A stretch of 64,000 bases of DNA, from NCBI GenBank assembly GCA_963795435.1, contig CAWCHV010000009.1, positions 744,001 through 808,000 of the forward strand, given 5' to 3'. Of the stretch, positions 42,824 to 51,009 are shown piece after piece (position 1 is the first letter of the stretch; every line of letters starts with the position of its first letter). The position numbers and the translations under genes were made by a program. The notes beneath the pieces were generated by a model. That model was not told the DNA's origin. It worked only from the letters and a program-made list of their open reading frames with translations, and ran no database searches. This stretch comes from JAFKFI01 sp963795435 (GTDB lineage Bacteria > Pseudomonadota > Alphaproteobacteria > Acetobacterales > Acetobacteraceae).

Positions 42824-43876
42824 TTACCCGATGACCCGCAACGGCTCGCGCCGCGTCGCGCCCAACTCGCGGTAGAGCGCGAGGTAGTCCATCGCCATCC
42901 GCCGCGCGGTGAAGCGGCTCTCGAACCGCTCGCGCACGGCGTGGCGCGACAGGGTCTCGATCCGACGGATCGCGGCGACGGCGCCGGTCTCATCCTCCAC
43001 GATGAAGCCGCTGACGCCGTCGTCGATCACCTCGGGGACCGAGCCGCGGTTGAACGCGACGACCGGCGTGCCGCAGGCCATCGCCTCGATCATCGCCAAG
43101 CCGAACGGCTCGGGCCAGTCGATCGGCATCAGCAGCGCCATCGCCCCGCTGAGAAAATCCGGCTTCTGGGCGTCGCCGATCTCGCCCACCATCTCGACCC
43201 CGGGTCCGTCCAGCAGCGGGCGGATCACATGCTCGAAATACTCCTGATCCGCCCGGTCCACCTTGGCTGCGATCTTGAGCGGGATCCCGCAGCGGCGCGC
43301 GATGCGGATCGCCCGGTCCGGGCATTTCTCCGGGCAGATCCGGCCGAGGAACGCGAGATACTCGGGTTTCACGGGTTGCGGAGTCAGCAAGGTCTCGGGC
43401 AATCCGTGGGCGACGGTGGCGATGAACCGCGCCTGCGGCAGCGGTCGGCGCTGCGCGTCGGAGATCGAGACGACGGGTATATCCGGAAACGTCGCGAAGA
43501 CCGGCTGCAGTTCCGGCAGGTCGAGCCGGCCATGCAGCGTGGTGACAAACGGCACGCGTTGGCGGCTGAACAGCGAGAAAGGCCAGTAGTCGAGATGGAA
43601 GTGGAGCACGTCGAACTCGTCGGCGCGCTGCCGCACGGCCTCCATCATCAGCATGTGCGGCGCGACGGTGTCCCGCACGCCGGGGTCGAGCCGCAGCGCC
43701 TTTGGCCACACGGCTTCGAGGGTCGCGTCGGTGCGGGAGTTGCCGCTGGCGAACAGCGTCACGTCGTGGCCCAGCGCCACCAGTTCTTCGGTCAGGAACG
43801 ACACGACGCGCTCCGTCCCGCCGTATAGCTTCGGGGGCACAGCCTCGTGTAGAGGCGCGATCTCGGCAATTCGCAT
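42824..43876 (-). CDS. Family 4 glycosyltransferase
   Basis: The protein has 350 residues. It starts MRIAEIAPLHEAVPPKLYGG-TERVVSFLTEELVALGHDV, the standard GT4 N-terminus with the GGTE loop, and continues FLGRICPEKCPDRAIRIARR and KIAAKVDRADQEYF. The donor-binding EPFGLAMIEAMACGTPVVAF (E-x7-E motif) and VIDDGVSGFIVED are also present. It would transfer a sugar from a nucleotide sugar to a lipid- or polysaccharide-linked acceptor in the cytosol. Neighbours are unrelated: a regulator converges on its 3' end and an ABC exporter diverges from its 5' end. The acceptor is unknown. Confidence 0.91.
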   Translation of the reverse strand: MRIAEIAPLHEAVPPKLYGGTERVVSFLTEELVALGHDVTLFASGNSRTDATLEAVWPKALRLDPGVRDTVAPHMLMMEAVRQRADEFDVLHFHLDYWPFSLFSRQRVPFVTTLHGRLDLPELQPVFATFPDIPVVSISDAQRRPLPQARFIATVAHGLPETLLTPQPVKPEYLAFLGRICPEKCPDRAIRIARRCGIPLKIAAKVDRADQEYFEHVIRPLLDGPGVEMVGEIGDAQKPDFLSGAMALLMPIDWPEPFGLAMIEAMACGTPVVAFNRGSVPEVIDDGVSGFIVEDETGAVAAIRRIETLSRHAVRERFESRFTARRMAMDYLALYRELGATRREPLRVIG

Positions 43877-44068
43877 GATTGTCTCTCTGCTGGGAATGGA
43901 AGTCGCAGTTAGAAACGCATGGAATGGGGCGAAAAAGCGGCGCGTACCGCCTAAGAGTTGCTGCTATCGGAGTGTTTAATCCTCGCAAGACCGGACGATT
44001 GGCGCGCTGCCGCGTAGAGGCGAGCGGGCCGATCGTTCGGACGCCACAGGCACGCGGGAGATCGCTCG

Positions 44069-45868
44069 ATGGGGAGCTCCACGAATTCCGGCACGATTTC
44101 CGTGCGGCAGGCACGGAATCCGATCGCCTTCATGCTGCGCTACGTGCGCCAGCATCCGATCGGGCACGCCGTCGTCCTAACCTCGGTGCTGGCCGCCGTA
44201 GGCTGCGCGATCGGGTCGCAATACGCGGTGAAGCATCTCGTCGACGTGCTGGCCGGCGGGCCGGACGGACCGGTCTGGACCGCGTTCGCCCTGCTGGCGG
44301 GCCTTGTCGCCGCCGACAACATGATGTGGCGTGTCGGGGGCTGGACGGCCAGCCACACCTTCGTGTCCGTCACCGGCGCGCTGCGGCGGGATCTTTTCCG
44401 TCATCTCACCGGCCACGCCCCGTCCTACTTCGCGGATCGGTCCCCCGGGACGTTGGCGAGCCGGATCACCGCTACCGCGAACGCGATCTTCACGGTCGAG
44501 AGCTCGTTCGCCTGGAGCGTCCTGCCGCCCTGCATCGCGGTCGCCGGCGCGATCATCGTCCTGCTCACCATCAGCCCGACGATGGCGCTGGCTCTAATCG
44601 TGATCTCGGGCCTGCTCTGCGTCATCATCGCCCGCATGGCCAAGGCCGGCCGCAAGTTCCACCACGCCTACGCGACCGAGGCGGCGGGGGTGGACGGCGA
44701 GCTGGTCGACGTCATCAACAACATGCCGCTGGTCCGGGCCTTCGGCGCCACCTTGCGCGAGCGCGAGCGGTTCGCCGGGCGGGTGGAACGCGAGATGCGG
44801 ACCCGCGGGACCAGCCTGCGCTACCTCGAAAAGCTGCGCCTGTTCCACGCCGCGACGACCGCCGTGCTCACCGCCGGCCTGCTGGCCTGGGCGATCCTGC
44901 TCTGGCGCCAGGGCATCGCCAGCACCGGCGACGTGGTGCTCGTGACCACGATGGGCTTCACCATCCTGCACGGCACGCGCGATCTCGCCGTCGCCCTGGT
45001 CGACATCACTCAGCACGCCGCCCGGCTGTCCGAGGCGCTCGATACGCTGATGGTGCCGCATGAGCTGCCGGACGCCGAGCACGCCCAGCCGCTGCAGCAC
45101 GCGCGCGGCGGGGTGACGTTCGAGGATGTCCGCTTCTCCTATCCGGGCAGCGGCTCGGTGCTGCGCGGCATCGACCTCAGGATCGAACCCGGCGAACGGG
45201 TCGGCATCGTCGGCCGCTCCGGGTCGGGCAAGTCCACCATGCTGGCCCTGCTGCAGCGCACGCGCGAGGCGGATTCCGGCGCGATCCTGATCGACGGCAA
45301 GGACATCACCCAGTTGCGCCAGGACAGTCTGCACCAGGCAATCTCGGTGGTGCCGCAGGATGTAATGCTGTTCCAGCGATCGGTGCTCGAGAACATCCGC
45401 TACGGCAAACCCGAGGCGCCGGATGACGAGGTCTACGCGGCGGCAGCGGCGGCCGGGTGCGACTTCATCAATGAGCTGTCCGAGGGCTTCGACACGATGG
45501 TGGGCGACCGGGGTGTGAAGCTCTCGGGCGGCCAGCGCCAGCGGCTGGCGATCGCGCGCGCCTTCCTGTGCGACGCGCCGATCCTGCTGCTCGACGAGGC
45601 GACCTCGGCGCTCGACAGCGAGTTGGAGATGGCGGTGCAGCGGGCGCTCGACCGGCTGATGACCGGGCGGACGGTGATCGCGGTGGCGCACCGGCTGTCC
45701 ACGCTGCGGGACTTCGACCGCATCGTGGTCATGGACGCGGGCCGGATCGTGCAGGACGGCAGCCCGAGCGCCCTCGAGCATAACCCGGGGCCGTATCGGG
45801 AGCTGCTGCGGCGACAGGCTTTCCATCTGGTCGAGGCAAGCGCGGCCGAGCCGGCCAAGGCTGCCTGA
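44069..45868 (+). CDS. ABC exporter, fused permease and ATPase (MsbA-like)
   Basis: This 599-residue half-transporter forms homodimers in the inner membrane. The N-terminal six-helix domain (residues ~20-330) includes RYVRQHPIGHAVVLTSVLAA, a transmembrane stretch GAIIVLLTISPTMALALIVI, and a coupling region after FRHLTGHAPSYFADRSPG. The ATPase domain shows YPGSGSVLRGIDLRI, Walker A GRSGSGKST, Q-loop VVPQDVMLFQRSVLENIRYG, signature LSGGQRQRLAIARA and Walker B ILLLDEATSALDSE. Known: this domain order is found in MsbA/ATM-type exporters of lipids, peptides or drugs. It diverges from the glycosyltransferase (192-bp gap), so a glycolipid cargo is conceivable but unproven. Confidence 0.91.
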   Translation: MGSSTNSGTISVRQARNPIAFMLRYVRQHPIGHAVVLTSVLAAVGCAIGSQYAVKHLVDVLAGGPDGPVWTAFALLAGLVAADNMMWRVGGWTASHTFVSVTGALRRDLFRHLTGHAPSYFADRSPGTLASRITATANAIFTVESSFAWSVLPPCIAVAGAIIVLLTISPTMALALIVISGLLCVIIARMAKAGRKFHHAYATEAAGVDGELVDVINNMPLVRAFGATLRERERFAGRVEREMRTRGTSLRYLEKLRLFHAATTAVLTAGLLAWAILLWRQGIASTGDVVLVTTMGFTILHGTRDLAVALVDITQHAARLSEALDTLMVPHELPDAEHAQPLQHARGGVTFEDVRFSYPGSGSVLRGIDLRIEPGERVGIVGRSGSGKSTMLALLQRTREADSGAILIDGKDITQLRQDSLHQAISVVPQDVMLFQRSVLENIRYGKPEAPDDEVYAAAAAAGCDFINELSEGFDTMVGDRGVKLSGGQRQRLAIARAFLCDAPILLLDEATSALDSELEMAVQRALDRLMTGRTVIAVAHRLSTLRDFDRIVVMDAGRIVQDGSPSALEHNPGPYRELLRRQAFHLVEASAAEPAKAA

Positions 45869-45891
45869 GCCGGGGCGCACGGGCCACTGCC

Positions 45892-45925
45892 GGAAACGCT
45901 CGCGCCGTGCGGCGCGGGCGTTTCC
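45892..45925. terminator. Strong bidirectional hairpin between convergent genes
   Basis: The stem GGAAACGCTCGCGCC-gtgc-GGCGCGGGCGTTTCC is 15 bp with a single G:T-type mismatch. It lies between the ABC exporter stop (45868) and the stop of the convergent DUF2059 gene (45941). No long T-run follows on either side, so it may end transcription by stalling or stabilise 3' ends. Confidence 0.6.
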
Positions 45926-45940
45926 GCGCGGTCAAGCTCG

Positions 45941-46582
45941 TCAGCGCGGGCAGGCTCCGGGCGGCGGCGTCACCAGTTGCGGGTCGACCCCCATCTTCAC
46001 GAGGTCGGCGCCGTGCGTTCTGAAGGCGAGGCATGTGATGGGCTGCCCCCACTCTCTCGCCGCCAGACCTGATTCATGGTTGATCTCGGGCATTTCGCCC
46101 ACGTATTTCCGCCCGAGCGAGGTCTCCCTGAAAACCTCCTGGTGCTCCGGCGTCTGGTCCTTGGCGATATCGCGCAGCCCGGCAATCTCGGCCGGCGTGA
46201 AGTGCTGGGCCCAAATCGCCGCCAGCTTGCGCTCAAGCTCGCCGTAATGCGCGACGTAGGCCGGCATGAAGTACTCGTCGATTGCGCGCGTCGCGTCCCC
46301 GGATGACAGCTTGCTTCGTTCGACCAGGGCGTTGATCATGCCGGTGCGGAACGAGTTGAGGAAGCTCCGGGTCGGGTCGCGCGCGGACATCTCGCGGACA
46401 AAGGCGAGCGCCTCGTCCTGCGGCGCGACGGCATTCCCCTGGCTCGGTTGAGCCTGACTCGGTTGAGCCGGACCGGATTGGGACGGATTGGTGGGCGCGG
46501 GCTCGGCGGCATGGCCGAGTGTGGCGCATCCGAGCGTCAGCGCGAGAGCCGGAAGGGCGGCGCGAGCCCAGCCCCCGGCCAT
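45941..46582 (-). CDS. DUF2059-type exported protein
   Basis: The protein has about 213 residues from ATG 46582; a GTG at 46588 is an alternative. A signal peptide (ARAALPALALTLGCATLGHA) is followed by a PSQ-rich spacer (NPSQSGPAQPSQAQPSQ) and an alpha-helical domain. YFMPAYVAHYGELERKLAAI and WAQHFTPAEIAGLRDIAKD resemble the DUF2059 block (hxF-EL-x-l). The S21 stop codon ends 7-9 bp before the ATG, so the two are cotranscribed. Function unknown; DUF2059 proteins are predicted periplasmic factors. Confidence 0.68.
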   Translation of the reverse strand: MAGGWARAALPALALTLGCATLGHAAEPAPTNPSQSGPAQPSQAQPSQGNAVAPQDEALAFVREMSARDPTRSFLNSFRTGMINALVERSKLSSGDATRAIDEYFMPAYVAHYGELERKLAAIWAQHFTPAEIAGLRDIAKDQTPEHQEVFRETSLGRKYVGEMPEINHESGLAAREWGQPITCLAFRTHGADLVKMGVDPQLVTPPPGACPR

Positions 46583-46588
46583 TCGCAC

Positions 46589-46792
46589 TCAGAAGCCTTC
46601 GCGCTCCAGCCGCTTGCGCTCCATCTTGCGGGCGCGGCGCACGGCCTCGGCGGCTTCGCGGGCGCGGCGCTCGGACGGCTTCTCGTAGTGCCGGCGCAGC
46701 TTCATCTCACGGAAGATCCCCTCCCGCTGCATCTTCTTCTTGAGCGCTTTCAGCGCCTGGTCGACATTGTTATCCCGAACAAGAACCTGCAC
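46589..46792 (-). CDS. rpsU: 30S ribosomal protein S21
   Basis: This basic protein of 67 residues starts MQVLVRDNNVDQALKALKKK and has MQREGIFREMKLRRHYEKPS and ERRAREAAEAVRRARK, the S21 signature of a helix-turn-helix rich in K and R. It binds the 30S platform near the 16S 3' end. In this genome it sits upstream of a DUF2059 gene rather than next to dnaG or rpoD. ATG 46792 is preceded by AGAGGAGAAGG on the minus strand, an unusually strong ribosome binding site. Confidence 0.96.
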   Translation of the reverse strand: MQVLVRDNNVDQALKALKKKMQREGIFREMKLRRHYEKPSERRAREAAEAVRRARKMERKRLEREGF

Positions 46793-46954
46793 TTGGCCGC
46801 CTTCTCCTCTTGCCTAACCGGCCCCGCACCGGGGCGCCACGCCCAAACGACCCGCCGTCGGCTGCCGACGCGGGGACCGGCCATATAGCATGGGCGCCGG
46901 GCCTGACCAAATGGTATCGGGCGCCCTATTTGGAAGGACAGCCCGGAGCCGCGC

Positions 46955-47512
46955 ATGTCCATTCTCAAGATCGCCCGCATGGGCCACCCCGTCCTGCTCC
47001 AGCGCGCCGCTCCGGTCGCCGATCCCGGAGCGCCCGAGATCCGCCGCCTGGTCGCCGACATGATGGAGACGATGGAGGACGCCTCGGGCGCTGGTCTTGC
47101 CGCCCCGCAGGTCCATGTCCTGCTGCGGCTGTTCGTCTTTCGGGTTTCGCCCGAGCGAAGCGGGGCGGAACCGGACGACACGCCGGTCGGCAACACGGTC
47201 GTCATCAACCCCGAGCTCGAATTGCTGAGCGAGGAGCGAGTGCTGCGCTGGGAAGGCTGCCTGTCGATCCCCGGCCTGCGCGCCGCCGTGCCGCGCGCGC
47301 CGCGCATTAGCTACCGGGGCGTGGATTGCGACGGCCGGCCGGTCGGCGGGGAGGTGTCGGGGTTCCATGCCGGGGTCGTGCAGCACGAATACGATCACCT
47401 CGACGGCATTCTCTATCCCATGCGGGTGCGGGATTTCTCGTTGTTCGGCTTCAACGAGGAGCTGACCCGCGCAATGCTCGCCCGGCAGGCCGAGCAGGCC
47501 GGCCGTTCATGA
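46955..47512 (+). CDS. def: Peptide deformylase
   Basis: This enzyme removes the N-formyl group from nascent proteins using Fe/Zn. The protein has 185 residues. Motif 1 is GAGLAAPQVHV (GxGxAAxQ form), motif 2 is WEGCLSIPGLR (EGCLS with the metal Cys) and motif 3 is VVQHEYDHLDGILY (HExxH). All three motifs are intact, so the enzyme should be active. An insert, RVSPERSGAEPDDTPVG, between motifs 1 and 2 is a little longer than in E. coli. The stop codon overlaps the start of coq9 by 4 bp (ATGA), showing an operon. Confidence 0.95.
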   Translation: MSILKIARMGHPVLLQRAAPVADPGAPEIRRLVADMMETMEDASGAGLAAPQVHVLLRLFVFRVSPERSGAEPDDTPVGNTVVINPELELLSEERVLRWEGCLSIPGLRAAVPRAPRISYRGVDCDGRPVGGEVSGFHAGVVQHEYDHLDGILYPMRVRDFSLFGFNEELTRAMLARQAEQAGRS

Positions 47513-48120
47513 TCGCCCTCCCCGAGCGCAGCCCGGAGCGCGACGCGGCGATCGATGCCCTGTTGCCCAACGTGCCGTTCGAGGGCTGGACGCTCCGCGC
47601 CCTGCGCACGGGCTTGCGGGCCATCGGCTGCCCCGAGGCGGACGCCGAGCTGCTGTTTCCCGGCGGCGCGACGGACATGGTCGAAGCCTATTGCGACCTC
47701 GCGGACCGGCGGATGGAGGAGGGAGCGGCGAGCCTGGACCTCGCGGCGATGCGGCTGGCTGAGCGGGTGCGCGCGCTTCTCGCGCTGCGGCTGCGACAGA
47801 ACCGCGCGCACAAGGAGGCGGTCCGGCGCGCGCTCGGACTGCTCGCGCTGCCCCGTCACGCGGGGCTCGCGGCCCGTTGCACGGCGCGGACCGTCGATGT
47901 CGTCTGGCACGCCGCCGGGGACCGCGCGGCGGATTTCAGCTGGTACACCAAGCGGGCGATCCTGGCGTCGATCTACACGGCGACGGTGCTGTTCTGGATC
48001 CGCGACCAGAGCGAGGACGACGCCGCGACCCTGGCGTTCCTCGATCGCCGGTTGGCCGAGCTGGGGCGCATCACGCGGATGCGCCGCCGCCTCGCGGGGC
48101 GGTTCCGCCGTCGCGCCTGA
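47509..48120 (+). CDS. coq9: COQ9-family ubiquinone biosynthesis protein
   Basis: The protein has 203 residues. It opens ERDAAIDALLPNVPFEGWTL, the COQ9 start, and has LFPGGATDMVEAYCDLADRR, DVVWHAAGDRAADFSWYTKR and ASIYTATVLFWIRDQSEDDA, a canonical COQ9 block with SWYTKR and TELFWL-like residues. Known: the mitochondrial COQ9 binds lipid and presents intermediates to COQ7; the alphaproteobacterial form is TetR-fold-like. ATG 47509 overlaps the def stop codon. The ABC1 kinase at 29.8 kb may act in the same pathway. Confidence 0.92.
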   Translation: MIALPERSPERDAAIDALLPNVPFEGWTLRALRTGLRAIGCPEADAELLFPGGATDMVEAYCDLADRRMEEGAASLDLAAMRLAERVRALLALRLRQNRAHKEAVRRALGLLALPRHAGLAARCTARTVDVVWHAAGDRAADFSWYTKRAILASIYTATVLFWIRDQSEDDAATLAFLDRRLAELGRITRMRRRLAGRFRRRA

Positions 48121-48201
48121 CCAGTCGGTTTTGCGCCCGGCAACCTCTGCCTTGCCCCGGGCGTTGCCCCCCGATCGCGAGGCGCGAAAGGGAGACGAAG
48201 A

Positions 48202-48282
48202 GTGCGCGGCATCCTGCTCTGGCTGCTCGGGATTCCAATCCCGGTCATCATCCTGCTATGGATCTTCGGCGTGCTTCACTGA
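48202..48282 (+). CDS. 26-residue membrane peptide
   Basis: GTG 48202 with AAAGGGAGACGAAGA upstream (good Shine-Dalgarno) encodes a single hydrophobic helix, MRGILLWLLGIPIPVIILL, followed by WIFGVLH and a stop at 48280-48282. The IPIP-IILLW sequence is the same as a tiny protein family I have seen repeatedly in alphaproteobacteria, usually unannotated because of its size. It is probably an inner-membrane peptide. Its end overlaps the 3' end of the convergent SRAP gene by 7 bp. Confidence 0.7.
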   Translation: MRGILLWLLGIPIPVIILLWIFGVLH

Positions 48283-48938
48283 AGGGCTGCAAGATCGGCA
48301 ATACCTAGCCCATCCTCGCGCTCGCCTCGCGCCATCAGCGATAACCGCCCGGCCGGGGGCGGCCGTTGCAGCGCGAGCGCGGTTGGCACCTCCGCCTCGA
48401 GCCAGGCGTCGCATTCCTCGCCGGTCAGGATGACCGGCATCGCCTTGGCGTGGACTGGCCGAACCACATCATTGGCCTCGGTCGTCAGGAAGGCGAACAG
48501 CAGGTGCTGGCCCATTTCGCCTTTACGCGTGCCCGTCCAGGGCCGCCACAGCCCGGCGAAGGCGAACGGCCTGCGCTCGGCATCGAGCGCGAACCAGTGC
48601 GGCACCTTGGGCTGGTTGTCGGTGTACTCGCAGAAGGCCGTGGCCGGCACCAGGCAGCGGAACTCGCGCTTGAGCCAGCCGCGCCAGTAGGGGCTTGCCG
48701 TGTTGCGGATGTTGGTGACCGGCCGGCCGCCGAGCGTTGGCGGGAAGCCCCAGCGCATCGTCTCCATGATGAGCGCGTCCTTGTCCTCGCGCGCCATCGG
48801 GTCCTTGCGCACCACCGGCGCGAGCTGGTCCGGATAGATGGCGGGCAACGGCGGCTGATTGCCCGTCTGGTCCCAGCCGACGCGAAACAGCCGTTTGATC
48901 TCGTCGCGGCTTCGCGCCAATGAGTACAGATTGCACAT
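48276..48938 (-). CDS. SOS response-associated peptidase (SRAP/YedK, HMCES family)
   Basis: This 220-residue protein forms thiazolidine cross-links with abasic sites in single-stranded DNA. ATG 48938 gives MCNLYSLARSRDEIKRLFRV, and removal of Met exposes catalytic Cys2. Further features are RKDPMAREDKDALIMETMRW, GFPPTLGGRPVTNIRNTASP with the conserved Asn/Arg, the conserved Glu in CLVPATAFCEYT, and the conserved His in VVRPVHAKAMPVIL. All known active-site positions are present. Upstream is an IS5-type element, so its promoter side has been disturbed only outside the 5' flank (95 bp to the IS end). Confidence 0.92.
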   Translation of the reverse strand: MCNLYSLARSRDEIKRLFRVGWDQTGNQPPLPAIYPDQLAPVVRKDPMAREDKDALIMETMRWGFPPTLGGRPVTNIRNTASPYWRGWLKREFRCLVPATAFCEYTDNQPKVPHWFALDAERRPFAFAGLWRPWTGTRKGEMGQHLLFAFLTTEANDVVRPVHAKAMPVILTGEECDAWLEAEVPTALALQRPPPAGRLSLMARGEREDGLGIADLAALQ

Positions 48939-49024
48939 GGTGCGGTCACGCCTCGCAAGGCGGCGTCTCAGCGCCACGGCGGCGGCCGGATCGCTCCGGC
49001 GGCCGTTTTTCGCGGGCGCGGCGC

Positions 49025-49797
49025 CTAGACTAGGGTGTGGACTGATTGAAGCCAACTCGTGAGGACGACGGCAAGGCAAATGCCGGCCAGGAAGTTGCGC
49101 GCGGTCTTGTCGTAGCGGGTGGCGATGGCGCGCCAGTCCTTGAGCCTGCAGAAGGCGCGCTCGATGATGTTGCGCAGCCGATAGACGACGGGATCGTAGC
49201 TCGGCGGCATCAGGCGGCGCGACATGGGCGGGATGACGGCTTCGGTGCCCTGGCCGGCAAGAAGGTCGCGCACATCGTCGGCATCATATGCCTTGTCGCC
49301 GATGAACTGTCGCATGGCGGGCACGCTAGCGAGCAGGGCGCGGCCGCCGATGATGTCATGCACCTGGCCGGCCGTGAGCATCAGGGCGTAGAGACGTCCC
49401 TCGCTGTCGCAGAGCGCGTGGATCTTGGTCGTGCGACCGCCACGGGAGCGCCCGATTGCCTGATCTTGCTCCCCCCTTTTGCGCCAGCCGCCGAGCGGTG
49501 CGCGTGTATCGAGGTGCTGTCGACCATGACGACGTCCGGCGGTTCGGCGCAGCCCGCGAGCGCTGCAAGCAAGCCCTGCCACAACCCGCGCTGGCTCCAG
49601 CGGTTGAACCGATTGAACAGCGTGGTTCGCGGGCCATACTCGGCCGGAATTGCCCGCCAGCGTAAACCCTCGCGATATCTGTGCAGGATGCCGCTGATCA
49701 CCCGTCGATCATCGACCCGCGGCTTGCCACCCAACTGCGGCAACAGCGGTTCGATCACCGCCCACTGCGTATCGCTCAACCAGAATTGCTCGGCCAT
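49025..49797 (-). CDS. IS5-family transposase (two frames joined by -1 frameshift)
   Basis: Frame A from ATG 49797 reads MAEQFWLSDTQWAVIEPLLP, then EGLRWRAIPAEYGPRTTLFN and VMVDSTSIHAH (first catalytic Asp), and would end at 49381. An A4G6 tract (49471-49480) allows a -1 slip into frame B, which continues GEQDQAIGRSRGGRTTKIHA, GDKAYDADDVRDLL (second Asp) and IIERAFCRLKDWRAIATRYD (Glu). The fused product has about 257 residues with a complete DDE triad and should be active. The stop codon lies 6-8 bp outside the element, so it was provided by the target DNA. Confidence 0.86.
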
Positions 49798-49861
49798 GAT
49801 TCGCGCCCTCCCGGGGAGGGTGAATCAGACCCGCCGTAGCCGATGCAATGGGTACACACCC
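49033..49861 (-). mobile_element. IS5-family insertion sequence (IS427-like), 829 bp
   Basis: Terminal inverted repeats GGGTGTG (49033-49039) and CACACCC (49855-49861) extend with partial matches (GGGTGTGGACTGATTG against GGGTGTGTACCCATTG). A TA target duplication flanks it (49031-49032 and 49862-49863) within CTAG at both ends, the usual IS427-type target. It carries a frameshifted two-frame transposase. Its right TA is shared with the left end of the IS630 element. Confidence 0.85.
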
Positions 49862-50940
49862 TAGTGGAGCGAATCTAACGCTTGGTGCCCTCGACGCACG
49901 GCGGCGATGATCTTGTCCGGGTCCTTGGTCCAGCGGAAGGGGCGCGGGTCGTCGTTGGCCTGTGCGACGTAGCGATTGATTGCCTGCTGGAGCGAGACGA
50001 TGGAATGGAACACGCCGCGCTTGAGCCGCTGCTTGGTGAGTTTGGCGAAGAAACCCTCGACGGCGTTCACCCAGGACGCCGAGGTTGGCGTGAAGTGGAA
50101 CGTGAAGCGCGGGTGCCGTGCGAGCCATCCGATCACCTTGGGGTGCTTGTGGGCGGCGTAGTTGTCCAGGATCACGTGGATCAGCTTGCCGGCGGGGATG
50201 TCGCGCTCGATGGCGTTGAGGAAGCGGATGAACTCCTGGTGGCGATGGCGCTGCATGCAACGGCCGATCACGCGGCCCGCCAGCACGTCGAGGGCTGCGA
50301 ACAGTGTGGTCGTGCCGTGCCGCTTGTAGTCGTGCGTCATCGTGCCGCACCGTCCGCGCTTGAGCGGCAGACCCGGCTGGGTGCGGTCCAACGCCTGGAT
50401 TTGGCTTTTCTCGTCGACCGACAGCACGACGGCGTGGGCCGGCGGATCGACGCACAGACCGACGATGTCACGCAGCTTGGCCGCGAAGCGCGGGTCGTTG
50501 GACAGCTTGAATTGGCGCAGCCGGTGGGGTTGCAGGCCATGCACGCGCCAGATGCGCTGCACCGAGCTGACGCTGATCAGGACCTGCTTGGCCATCGCCG
50601 GCGCGGTCCAGTGCGTCGCTTCGCCGGGAGGCGGCCCGAGTGTGAGCGCCACCACCCGTTCGGCGACCTCCGGGGCCAGCGGTGCGATGCCCGGCGGGCG
50701 GGTCTTGTCGCGCAGCAGGCCATCCACGCCCTCCTGCATGAACCGCTCCTGCCAGCGCCAAACGCAGGTCTTGGCCACCCGCGCCCGACGCATGATCTCG
50801 GCCGTGCCGCAACCTTCGGCGGTCAGCAGCACGATCCGCGCGCGCCAGGCGTGTTTCTGTGGCCTGTTGCGGTCGGCGGCGATGACGAGCAGCCGCTCGC
50901 GGTCCGCAGGAGTGACGTCGACGATGGTGCCAGTGCGCAT
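49861..50940 (-). CDS. IS630-family transposase
   Basis: The product has about 359 residues from ATG 50940; a GTG at 50955 is an alternative. An N-terminal HTH (CGTAEIMRRARVAKTCVWRW) is followed by the DDE domain: VVLSVDEKSQIQALDRTQPG (Asp), HVILDNYAAHKHPKVI (Asp) and TSASWVNAVEGFFAKLTKQ (Glu). All three catalytic acids are present, so the element looks autonomous. The stop codon TAG (49861-49863) uses the TA of the target duplication and the last base of the neighbouring IS5 element. Confidence 0.9.
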   Translation of the reverse strand: MRTGTIVDVTPADRERLLVIAADRNRPQKHAWRARIVLLTAEGCGTAEIMRRARVAKTCVWRWQERFMQEGVDGLLRDKTRPPGIAPLAPEVAERVVALTLGPPPGEATHWTAPAMAKQVLISVSSVQRIWRVHGLQPHRLRQFKLSNDPRFAAKLRDIVGLCVDPPAHAVVLSVDEKSQIQALDRTQPGLPLKRGRCGTMTHDYKRHGTTTLFAALDVLAGRVIGRCMQRHRHQEFIRFLNAIERDIPAGKLIHVILDNYAAHKHPKVIGWLARHPRFTFHFTPTSASWVNAVEGFFAKLTKQRLKRGVFHSIVSLQQAINRYVAQANDDPRPFRWTKDPDKIIAAVRRGHQALDSLH

Positions 50941-51009
50941 ACGCCCGAGTCGCACGCCGATCCGAGCCGGGGGAATCCCAAAAGGACTCGACCGTCAGAT
51001 TTCATCCAC
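49864..51009 (-). mobile_element. IS630-family insertion sequence, 1146 bp, with TA target duplication
   Basis: Ends: left GTGGAGCGAATCT, right (reverse complement) GTGGATGAAATCT, with TA on both sides (49862-49863 and 51010-51011). IS630/Tc1 elements insert at TA and duplicate it. The right end abuts the stop codon of the acyl-CoA dehydrogenase, and the left TA carries the IS5 insertion. Confidence 0.86.
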
